51,767 nucleotides of DNA, taken from NCBI GenBank assembly GCA_913020075.1, contig CAJWAE010000003.1:1-51767 (forward strand), in the 5' to 3' direction. This stretch comes from an uncultured Flavobacteriaceae bacterium. Its GTDB lineage: Bacteria > Bacteroidota > Bacteroidia > Flavobacteriales > Flavobacteriaceae. Positions 9,513-19,087 of the stretch are shown in pieces; position 1 is the first letter of the stretch; every line of letters starts with the position of its first letter. Both the position numbers and the translations under genes were made by a program. The notes under the pieces were generated by a model that worked only from the letters and a program-made list of their open reading frames with translations, did not search any database and was not told where the DNA came from.

Positions 9513-10922
9513 ATGCAAATTGAACAAATCTATACAGGATGCTTATCTCAAGGGGCCTACTATATCGAAAGCAATGGAGAAGTTGCAATTATTGACCCTC
9601 TAAGGGAAGTAGATACTTATTTGCAAAAAGCCAAAAAAAATAAAGCCAAAATCAAATATATTTTTGAAACTCATTTTCACGCAGATTTTGTGAGTGGTCA
9701 TTTAACTCTTGCCAAAGAGACTGGGGCAACTATTGTTTATGGACCTAAAGCTGAAACAATTTTTGATTCCTTAATTGCAAAAGATCAACAAGAATTTAAA
9801 ATTGGGGACATCTCTCTTATCGTACTTCACACTCCAGGACATACGATGGAGAGCACTACCTATTTACTTCGAGATGCTCATCAAAAAGATATTGCTATAT
9901 TTACTGGAGATACTTTGTTTATTGGAGATGTTGGAAGACCTGATTTAGCGCAAAAAGCAGCGGACACAACTCAAGAAGACCTTGCCGGAATTTTATATCA
10001 TAGTTTAAGAGAAAAAATCATGCCTCTTTCTGACAATATAATTGTTTATCCGACACATGGAGCGGGTTCTGCTTGTGGTAAAAATTTGAGTAAAGAAACT
10101 TTTGGTAGTCTTGGAGAGCAAAAGAAAACCAACTATGCCCTTAGAGTCGATATGACAAAAAAAGAATTCATCGAAGAAGTTACGAATGGCTTATTACCTC
10201 CACCTCAATATTTTCCACTCAATGTTAAAATGAATAAAGAGGGATATGAAGATATTAAAACAATTCTCGAAATAGGAACAAAACCACTTTGCAGTGATTT
10301 TTTTGAAACAGTCGCTAACGAATCAGATGCAATCATTCTGGATGTAAGACATCAGGATGATTTTAGTAAAGGACATATTCCAAAATCTATTTTTATTGGA
10401 ATTGATGGTAGCTTTGCTCCATGGGTTGGTGCAATGATTGGAAATGTAAAACAATCTATTTTATTGGTAACACCGGAAGGACGAGAGAAAGAAACTGTAA
10501 CTCGTTTATCACGTGTGGGCTTTGACAATACTCTAGGCTATCTTAAAGGTGGTATTGATGCTTGGAAAAATAAAGGGAAATCAATCGATACAGTTAAGGG
10601 GATTGAAGTTTCAGAATTAAAGTCATTAAATTCTAAAGAAGAATTAGAGATTTTTGATATACGTAAACCCTCAGAATATTTGTCAGAACACATTACGAAT
10701 TCAAATAATACTCCCTTAGATTTCCTAAATAATCACATAAGTGAATTTCCTTCTTCAAAAAACTTCTATGTCCATTGTGCCAGTGGATATCGGAGTGTAA
10801 TTGCTGCTTCTATTTTAAAAAATCGAGGTATACACAATCTGTTTGACATTAAAGGCGGATTTAAAGCCATTAAAGAGTCTGGGATAAAAATTTCAGATTA
10901 CGTTTGTCCATCAACCCTGTAA
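9513..10922 (+). CDS. MBL-fold hydrolase (persulfide dioxygenase/ETHE1-like) fused to two rhodanese domains
   Basis: MBL motif THFHADFVSGH, TPGHTMEST, FTGDTLFIGDVGRPDLA; two rhodanese domains, only the second with a catalytic-type Cys (YVHCASGYRS). Confidence 0.92.
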   Translation: MQIEQIYTGCLSQGAYYIESNGEVAIIDPLREVDTYLQKAKKNKAKIKYIFETHFHADFVSGHLTLAKETGATIVYGPKAETIFDSLIAKDQQEFKIGDISLIVLHTPGHTMESTTYLLRDAHQKDIAIFTGDTLFIGDVGRPDLAQKAADTTQEDLAGILYHSLREKIMPLSDNIIVYPTHGAGSACGKNLSKETFGSLGEQKKTNYALRVDMTKKEFIEEVTNGLLPPPQYFPLNVKMNKEGYEDIKTILEIGTKPLCSDFFETVANESDAIILDVRHQDDFSKGHIPKSIFIGIDGSFAPWVGAMIGNVKQSILLVTPEGREKETVTRLSRVGFDNTLGYLKGGIDAWKNKGKSIDTVKGIEVSELKSLNSKEELEIFDIRKPSEYLSEHITNSNNTPLDFLNNHISEFPSSKNFYVHCASGYRSVIAASILKNRGIHNLFDIKGGFKAIKESGIKISDYVCPSTL

Positions 10923-10942
10923 CATTATAAATAAAATATTTT

Positions 10943-11829
10943 ATCAAAAATCATTTTGTTTTTTTTCTATCATTGATCATTCTATTATTTACTAGATGTA
11001 TAATTAGAGACGAATTTCCTTTATCATATGAATCGAACAGCGATGCCTTGACCATAGTTCATGATAATGAATTAAGAGAGTATATTTTATATGTTCCAAG
11101 TACTTATGACGCATTAAATCCAGCTGCAATAGTTTTCAACTTTCATGGCTTTGGAAGTAATGCCGATGATTATATAAATGATGCAGACATGAGAGCTCTT
11201 CGGATCAAAATGGATATATCTTGGTATATCCTCAAGGTAGTTGTTTAGACGGCCAAAGTAATTGGAATCCTTATTTACCGGGAGCAGATAATAAAAGTAA
11301 TACAGATTATTTTGGCTTTATTGAGTCATTAATAGGGAAAATTTCGGGTGAACATAATATAGATTCTGAAAGAATATATGCGGTTGGTTATTCAAATAGA
11401 GGTATGTTTTCATTTGGGTTAGCACTTCATAAAAGTGAACTTTTCGCTCCCATAGTGAGTGTCTCTGGCACAATGTTAAACTGCGATCATTCATCTTTTC
11501 ATCAAATACCTGTAATTACCATTAACGGTTAATCAGATATTGTACTTCCCTATACTTGGAACAGTGACTATAATTCGGCAGAATTTGTTCTTAATTATTG
11601 GAATAACTTCAATAATACTAATAACTCTCCAATAACAAATAGCATTAATTCTAATGGTACTAAAATTGACTACTTAGGATACTTTGGTGGAACTAACGGT
11701 GCTTCTGTTGAACATTATAAAATAGTTGGAGGAGATCACAATTAGTTTTATATAAACTACCAAAATAAAAATACAGCTGAATTAATATGAGATTTTTTTA
11801 ACAAATACGATATTAACGGTCTACGCTAA
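10943..11829 (+). pseudogene. Decayed lipoprotein alpha/beta-hydrolase (PHB-depolymerase/feruloyl-esterase-like)
   Basis: Continuous homology-like text across two frames: KNHFVFFLSLIILLFTRC (lipobox), FNFHGFGSNADDYI, then after a ~1-nt deletion near 11200 DQNGYILVYPQGSCLDGQSNWNPY...AVGYSNRGMFSFGLAL. In-frame stops at 11530-11532, 11743-11745 and 11788-11790; expected ATG is ATC at 10943. Confidence 0.88.
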
Positions 11830-11830
11830 T

Positions 11831-12104
11831 TTACCTAGACTTAATCCCACAAACCTTACTAGATTTTTGGTCTATAATTGCTGGTTTTTATAATATAATA
11901 TTATCTAAAGAGATTCTTATATCTTTTCTAGAAACTAATAATTCGTTGGATGGCCTAGAATCATCAAACTAACAATGGTAAACGGATATTAAATTAGCAT
12001 CAAAAACATAGAAATCAGTAGTACATGCAGCTGAGTAAGATTTTGCAACCTGTTGTTTTTCGTCAAATAAATAAAGGAAAGAATAATCTAATTTTAAGGT
12101 CTCT
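11831..12104 (-). pseudogene. Truncated, decayed redoxin/thioredoxin-family (AhpC/TSA-like) gene, C-terminal half only
   Basis: Minus-strand translation ETLKLDYSFLYLFDEKQQVAKSYSAACTTDFYVFDANLISVYHC*FDDSRPSNELLVSRKDIRISLDNIIL*KPAIIDQKSSKVCGIKSR*; resembles the C-terminal part of redoxin proteins; internal stops at 11969-11971 and 11888-11890. Confidence 0.85.
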
Positions 12105-12192
12105 CTCTTTTTTTATTACACTTATTTAGTATGACATATTGTCTGATTGTTCTTATATTTGTATTTAATTTGATTTAAGATAAAATATTAAT

Positions 12193-12225
12193 GAGGGTAA
12201 CTGATTTTTGTTCAAAATTACCCTC
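12193..12225. repeat. Inverted repeat GAGGGTAA-N17-TTACCCTC in the probable miaB leader
   Basis: Perfect 8-bp arms 12193-12200 and 12218-12225, between a TATATTTG box (12154-12161) and ATG at 12247. Confidence 0.6.
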
Positions 12226-12246
12226 AAAGTTAGGTTTAAGATACAG

Positions 12247-13782
12247 ATGATAAAAGATAAAAAAACAGTAAACACCCATAAGAATCCACACGACCACAAT
12301 GGAACTGTGACAAATTTACCCTCACATTTACTCTCATCTAAACAAGATAGTATAGATTTTCAATCATCTGGTAATCAACATAATAATGAAAAAAAAAGTC
12401 ATACAAAGAGTGTGTATATAGAAAGTTATGGTTGTCAGATGAATTTTGCAGATAGCGAAGTTGTCGCATCTATCTTAAGCGATGAAGGCTACACAGTCAC
12501 TGAGACCATAGATCATGCTTCTTTGGTTTTGGTTAATACTTGCTCAATTAGAGAAAGAGCAGAACAAACAGTTCGTAAACGCTTAGAATATTTCAATTCT
12601 ATTAAAAAAAGAAAGTATTCAATGACAGTAGGTGTCTTGGGATGTATGGCAGAAAGATTAAAACATAAATTTCTTGAAGAAGAAAAGATCGTAGATCTTG
12701 TTGTAGGACCCGACGCATATAAAGATATTCCAAACTTATTGAGAAAAGTTGAAAACAAGCGTGAAGCTGTTAATGTTAATCTTTCTAAAAAAGAGACTTA
12801 TGGAGATATTGTTCCTGTTCGCATGAATTCAAACGGGGTATCAGCATTTGTTTCTATAACCCGAGGCTGTGATAATATGTGTACATTTTGTGTAGTACCT
12901 TTCACAAGAGGAAGAGAACGCAGTCGTGATCCTAAGAGTATTTTAAAGGAAGTTAATGATCTTGAAGCCAAAGGATATAAAGAAATTACTTTATTGGGTC
13001 AGAATGTTGATAGTTATCTTTGGTATGGCGGTGGATTAAAAAAAGATTTTGAGCGTGCAGCTCCGTTACAACAAAAAACAGCCTTACGATTTGAAAATCT
13101 TTTAAAATTAGTTGCTGAAGAACAGCCTAAAATGCGTGTTCGATTTTCAACCTCAAATCCACAAGACATGTCTTTGAATGTTCTTGAGGTAATGAAGAAA
13201 TATAACAATATTTGTAAACATATTCACTTACCTGTTCAATCAGGAAGTAATGCTGTTTTAAAAAAAATGAATCGTCAACATTCACGCGAAGAATATTTTC
13301 AATTGATTGATTCGATTAAAAAATTAATTCCTGAATGTGGAATTTCATATGATATGATTGCTGGATTCCCAACTGAAACAGATCAGGATCACCAAGACAC
13401 ATTAGACTTGATGGACTATGTTAAATATGATTTTGGATTTATGTTTACCTATTCAGAGCGTCCAGGAACTTTAGCTGCGCGCAAAATAAAAGACAATGTT
13501 CCCGAAGCTATAAAAAAAATTCGCTTATCTGAAATTATAGATAAACAACGAGAACATAGTGTTTATCGTACAAAACAATTTTTAGGAAAAATTGTTTGTG
13601 TATTAATAGAAAAAAAATCTAAAAAATCAGATAAATTTTGGAGTGGAAGAACTACTCGAAATACTGTAGTTGTTTTTCCAAAAGAAAATTATAGTATAGG
13701 TGATTTTATAGATGTCAAAATAACAGATTGTACCTCTGCTACTTTAATTGGACAAGCTGAGAAATATTCAAAAGGAGTTTAG
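12247..13782 (+). CDS. miaB: tRNA-2-methylthio-N6-dimethylallyladenosine synthase MiaB
   Basis: VYIESYGCQMNFADSEVV, radical-SAM GCDNMCTFCVVPFTRGRERSR, C-terminal TRAM. Start chosen at the ATG 12247 rather than the TTG at 12208. Confidence 0.97.
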   Translation: MIKDKKTVNTHKNPHDHNGTVTNLPSHLLSSKQDSIDFQSSGNQHNNEKKSHTKSVYIESYGCQMNFADSEVVASILSDEGYTVTETIDHASLVLVNTCSIRERAEQTVRKRLEYFNSIKKRKYSMTVGVLGCMAERLKHKFLEEEKIVDLVVGPDAYKDIPNLLRKVENKREAVNVNLSKKETYGDIVPVRMNSNGVSAFVSITRGCDNMCTFCVVPFTRGRERSRDPKSILKEVNDLEAKGYKEITLLGQNVDSYLWYGGGLKKDFERAAPLQQKTALRFENLLKLVAEEQPKMRVRFSTSNPQDMSLNVLEVMKKYNNICKHIHLPVQSGSNAVLKKMNRQHSREEYFQLIDSIKKLIPECGISYDMIAGFPTETDQDHQDTLDLMDYVKYDFGFMFTYSERPGTLAARKIKDNVPEAIKKIRLSEIIDKQREHSVYRTKQFLGKIVCVLIEKKSKKSDKFWSGRTTRNTVVVFPKENYSIGDFIDVKITDCTSATLIGQAEKYSKGV

Positions 13783-13784
13783 AT

Positions 13785-15062
13785 ATGGATTCATTACAAG
13801 GAATAAAACAACGCTTTGGAATTATTGGAAATAATTCTGGTCTTAATCGTGCTCTGGAAAAAGTGCTTAGGGTTTCAGGAACAGATATTTCTGTTTTAGT
13901 AATTGGTGAAAGTGGGGTAGGAAAAGAAAGTATTCCTAAGATTATTCATCAAAATTCACATAGAAAACACTCAAAATACATTGCTGTAAATTGTGGAGCT
14001 ATTCCTGAAGGAACAATAGATAGTGAGCTTTTTGGGCATGAGAAAGGTGCCTTTACAGGTGCCTCCCAAAATCGCTCAGGGTATTTTGAAGTAGCAGATG
14101 GAGGAACAATTTTTTTAGATGAAGTTGGAGAACTTCCTTTGCCAACCCAAGTACGTTTATTACGTGTTTTAGAAACTGGAGAATTCATCAAAGTTGGCTC
14201 TTCAAAAGTTCAAAAAACCAATGTAAGGATAGTAGCTGCAACTAATGTAGACATTATTGAGGCCATTGAAAAAGGAAAATTTAGAGAAGACTTGTATTAT
14301 AGATTAAGTACAGTAGAAATAACACTCCCCCCTTTAAGAGACAGAAAAGAGGATATAGCACTTTTGTTTAGAAAATTTGCTTCAGATTTTGCTCAGAAAT
14401 ATCATATGCCTACCGTTCAATTAGATGAGCATTCTCAAGCTCTTTTATCAGAGTATCGGTGGAATGGTAACATACGTCAACTTAGAAATGTAGCTGAACA
14501 ATTATCCGTTTTGGAAACAGAAAGAAATATCAATCCTGCTATCTTACGAACCTATCTTCCAGATAAAGGTTCTCGCCTTCCTGCCCTAGTTGATAAGAAG
14601 GAAAGAGAGAGTGATTTTTCATCAGAACGAGAAATTCTCTATAAGGTGCTTTTTGACATGAAAAACGATCTAAATGATCTTAAAAAATTAACTTTAGATC
14701 TTATGAAAAACGGGAGCTCTGAAAGTGTTCAGGAAAAAAACCAAGGGCTTATTGATAAGATTTATGGAGATGAATCAGAGGAAAAGGAAATGAATCAGGC
14801 TTCTATGGAATCTATTCCTTCATATTCTTCTGAAACTAAGAAAAACTCTGAAGTTGAACCTTTAGACAAGTATTCTTTTGTTGAAACGATTGAAGAAGAA
14901 GAACCACTCTCTCTTCATCAGAAAGAACTAGAAATGATATCACAAGCACTCATAAGAAGTAAAGGAAAACGTAAATTAGCTGCTAGGGAACTAGGAATTT
15001 CAGAAAGAACACTTTATCGAAAAATTAAACAATATGATCTCCATGATATTGAATCAGAATAA
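13785..15062 (+). CDS. Sigma-54 interacting AAA+ transcriptional regulator with Fis-type HTH
   Basis: GESGVGKE Walker A variant, ELFGHEKGAFTGA (sigma-54 contact loop), C-terminal LAARELGISERTLYRKIKQYDL; no receiver domain. Confidence 0.95.
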   Translation: MDSLQGIKQRFGIIGNNSGLNRALEKVLRVSGTDISVLVIGESGVGKESIPKIIHQNSHRKHSKYIAVNCGAIPEGTIDSELFGHEKGAFTGASQNRSGYFEVADGGTIFLDEVGELPLPTQVRLLRVLETGEFIKVGSSKVQKTNVRIVAATNVDIIEAIEKGKFREDLYYRLSTVEITLPPLRDRKEDIALLFRKFASDFAQKYHMPTVQLDEHSQALLSEYRWNGNIRQLRNVAEQLSVLETERNINPAILRTYLPDKGSRLPALVDKKERESDFSSEREILYKVLFDMKNDLNDLKKLTLDLMKNGSSESVQEKNQGLIDKIYGDESEEKEMNQASMESIPSYSSETKKNSEVEPLDKYSFVETIEEEEPLSLHQKELEMISQALIRSKGKRKLAARELGISERTLYRKIKQYDLHDIESE

Positions 15063-15573
15063 ATTATTAAGCCTTATAATTTTAATTTTAATTTTAAGCT
15101 TTAAGTCTTGTAAGTTCTACTCTTTTACAGGAGCATCAATTCCTCCAGGAGTGAATACCTTTCAAGTTAATTTTTTTGAAAATCAGGCTGGCAATAGATC
15201 GGGATCAACGGTAGAGCCTGGTTTAGACAATGATTTCACCAATGCATTACAAGACCTTATTATGAATCAAACTAATCTGGATCTAGTCACAAATGACGGA
15301 CAATTAATCTATGAGGGAGAAATAACCCAGTACAGTGTAACCCCAATGTCTGCTACTGCAAAAATTACAGCTGCGCAAAATCGTCTTAAAATGACAGTTG
15401 ATTTTAGATTTATTAATACCAAAAGGGAGGAAGATGATTATAGCAAGAAGTATTCTTTTTTTTACGATTTTCCTGCACAATTACAAGTATATGATATCAA
15501 AGATGAAGCACACGAAGAAATTTTTAATAGAATTACTCAAGATATCTTTAATGACACTCTAGCAAAATGGTGA
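15043..15573 (+). CDS. lptE: LptE family LPS assembly lipoprotein
   Basis: Lipoprotein signal ending SFKSC, FTGASIPPGVNTFQVNFFENQA, LptE-like; located between the sigma-54 activator and secG. Confidence 0.85.
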   Translation: MILNQNKLLSLIILILILSFKSCKFYSFTGASIPPGVNTFQVNFFENQAGNRSGSTVEPGLDNDFTNALQDLIMNQTNLDLVTNDGQLIYEGEITQYSVTPMSATAKITAAQNRLKMTVDFRFINTKREEDDYSKKYSFFYDFPAQLQVYDIKDEAHEEIFNRITQDIFNDTLAKW

Positions 15574-16238
15574 TCCAAGACGCAACTTCTCTTTTTCAGC
15601 TAATTAACTCCTTTGATCCAAACAACTTGGCTCACTTAAATGCTATAAAAAAATTACTCCAAAAATATCCCAATTTTCACTTAGCAAGGGTCTATCAACT
15701 TAAAGCTATACAACAACTGAAAGCTAGTAATTTTAATCAGGCACTTTCCCGTACTGCAATATCTACTTTCGATAGAGAATTACTTTATGAATTTATTGAA
15801 CAGAAATATCAAAAAGTAATTTCTAAAGAACTAATACCTCCTGCTAATAATAGTATTGAAGATTCTTCTTTAGTTGAAAAAAAAGCAGATATCATAAAAA
15901 AGTTAAGTTTTTCTGAATGGGCATATCACATAAAAAACAATAAGCAATCAAATAAAAAAGACATTGAACTAAATGAAAAATTTGCTCTTATTGATCTTTT
16001 TTTAACCAAAAAAAATAAGATGATTCCTGATAAAAATGCAGAAAATAAAATTGATTTAAGTGAAAAAAGCTGGGCATCTTCAGATGAACTAATGACAGAA
16101 ACACTTGCTAAAGTATTCATAAAGCAAAAAAAATATACCAAAGCAATACAAGCATATCAAATATTAGGGTTGAAATATCCAGAAAAAAATAGTTTCTTTG
16201 TGGATCAAATAAAAATGATAAAAAATTTCAAAAACTGA
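15567..16238 (+). CDS. Hypothetical protein, TPR-like C-terminus
   Basis: 223-aa ORF overlapping the lptE stop; C-terminal KKYTKAIQAYQILGLKYPEKNSFF resembles one TPR. Confidence 0.75.
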   Translation: MVIQDATSLFQLINSFDPNNLAHLNAIKKLLQKYPNFHLARVYQLKAIQQLKASNFNQALSRTAISTFDRELLYEFIEQKYQKVISKELIPPANNSIEDSSLVEKKADIIKKLSFSEWAYHIKNNKQSNKKDIELNEKFALIDLFLTKKNKMIPDKNAENKIDLSEKSWASSDELMTETLAKVFIKQKKYTKAIQAYQILGLKYPEKNSFFVDQIKMIKNFKN

Positions 16239-16250
16239 AAGACTAATAAC

Positions 16251-16607
16251 ATGAGCACATTTTCAATATTTATAGCCCTTATAATAATAGTATGCTTCCT
16301 TTTGGTTTTGGTAGTTATGGTTCAAAACCCTAAAGGCGGAGGATTATCATCTTCTTTTGGTGGAGGAACCCAGCAAGTAGGAGGTGTCCAAAAAACTTCA
16401 GATTTTTTAGATAGGAGTACATGGATATTAGCTTCTTTATTATTGATTTTAATTTTAATTTCAAATGCAACTCTGTCTTCAAGTGAAAATGTTACTGATT
16501 CCAAACTTCTCCAAGGCAGTACAAAACAGTTAATTCCAGAGGTCATTCCTGAACTCCCTGAGACTATACCTGAAATCCCTGAAACTATACCTGAAATCAA
16601 TAATTAG
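16251..16607 (+). CDS. secG: Preprotein translocase subunit SecG
   Basis: VVMVQNPKGGGLSSSFGGGTQQVGGVQKTSDFLDRSTW; two TM segments. Confidence 0.95.
   Translation: MSTFSIFIALIIIVCFLLVLVVMVQNPKGGGLSSSFGGGTQQVGGVQKTSDFLDRSTWILASLLLILILISNATLSSSENVTDSKLLQGSTKQLIPEVIPELPETIPEIPETIPEINN
16543..16601 (+). repeat. Short tandem repeat coding the PE(I/L)PETIPE tail of SecG
   Basis: Near-repeated cctgaa(a/c)tcccctga-type units encode IPEVIPELPETIPEIPETIPEINN. Confidence 0.6.
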
Positions 16608-16630
16608 ATTTCATCTTCATGAAATTAAAA

Positions 16631-16694
16631 ACTGACAGGCTGACATTTTAAATCACAGATTGTCAGTAATATTCGGCTTGGCATGATTTCTGAA
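16631..16694 (+). promoter_or_regulatory. Putative groESL control region: CTGACA/TGTCAG repeats plus sigma-54-like TTGGCATG-N4-CTGA element
   Basis: ACTGACAGGCTGACA...TGTCAGT (arms 16631-16637 and 16661-16667) followed by cTTGGCATGATTTCTGAA; resembles TTGGCACG-N4-TTGCW with mismatches. Confidence 0.4.
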
Positions 16695-16723
16695 AAACAA
16701 ATAAGTTCCAAATAAAAATGATA

Positions 16724-17005
16724 ATCATGAGTAAAATAAGTATTAGACCCCTAGCAGACCGCGTTCTTTTAGAGCCTGCTGCTGCCGAAACAAAAACCTC
16801 TTCTGGAATTATTATTCCAGACTCTGCAAAAGAAAAACCACAAAAAGGAACTGTAGTAGCTGTAGGTATTGGTACCAAAGATAATCCTATGACTGTAAGT
16901 GTTGGGGATCAAGTCCTTTATGGAAAATATGCAGGTACTGAATTACAACATGAAGGAAAGGATTTTCTAATCATGAAGGAAAGCGACATTTTCGCAATCG
17001 TTTAA
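16724..17005 (+). CDS. groES: Co-chaperonin GroES
   Basis: [44 protein letters not shown]; followed by groEL. The ATG at 16718 is also possible. Confidence 0.97.
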   Translation: MMSKISIRPLADRVLLEPAAAETKTSSGIIIPDSAKEKPQKGTVVAVGIGTKDNPMTVSVGDQVLYGKYAGTELQHEGKDFLIMKESDIFAIV

Positions 17006-18658
<1,653 letters not shown>

Positions 18659-18672
18659 GAATAATTTTTTAA

Positions 18673-18710
18673 CCAATAAAAAACCCGCCAATAGGCGGGT
18701 TTTTTATTGG
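18673..18710. terminator. Strong bidirectional Rho-independent terminator
   Basis: ccaataaaaaacccgccaataggcgggttttttattgg: long perfect stem with A/T flanks, between convergent groEL and the HMA gene. Confidence 0.93.
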
Positions 18711-18719
18711 TTATTATTT

Positions 18720-19067
18720 TCAATGATTAGCTACAGTTCGATACAGACAGCACATAGGTAAATCACTATAAATAGAATCACTTGCTTTTATTAAAGGTGT
18801 GTCATGACCTACTTTAGCTATCGCTTTTTGAACAGTTTTAATTTGTACTTTTTCAGAATTATAAATAATAGAAATTAAATGACTGGGGATATCCCAGTTA
18901 GCTAATTTCACTCCTTTAGTATTTAATGCTGATTTTTCAATTCGTGCTTTACACATCTCGCAATTTCCACTTACTTCGAAGATAGTTTTTGTGTTTTTTT
19001 TAGATTTTTCTTGAGCTAAACCAATAATTGGTAAAGTTAAAAAATAAAAAAATAGTATTTTTTTCAT
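18720..19067 (-). CDS. Secreted heavy-metal-associated (HMA) domain protein
   Basis: Signal peptide MKKILFFYFLTLPIIGLAQ; metal motif SGNCEMCKARIE; C-terminal YSDLPMCCLYR. Start placed at the internal Met. Confidence 0.87.
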   Translation of the reverse strand: MKKILFFYFLTLPIIGLAQEKSKKNTKTIFEVSGNCEMCKARIEKSALNTKGVKLANWDIPSHLISIIYNSEKVQIKTVQKAIAKVGHDTPLIKASDSIYSDLPMCCLYRTVANH

Positions 19068-19087
19068 CATTTTTTTTTTAAAGTTAA

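Noticed and set aside
11221-11532. ORF 11221-11532 as an independent gene with a TTG start
   Set aside because: It begins mid-domain (LVYPQGSC) and continues the upstream ORF in another frame; it is a fragment of one broken gene.
11530-11829. Stop-codon readthrough or TGA/TAG recoding as Trp in the esterase region
   Set aside because: A frameshift, a TAA stop and a lost start codon are also present, and intact genes here (e.g. mreC, lpxB) end normally in TGA. Pseudogenisation explains all lesions.
18673-18710. Hairpin after groEL as a novel RNA element
   Set aside because: GC-rich stem with A- and T-tracts between convergent genes is a standard bidirectional terminator.
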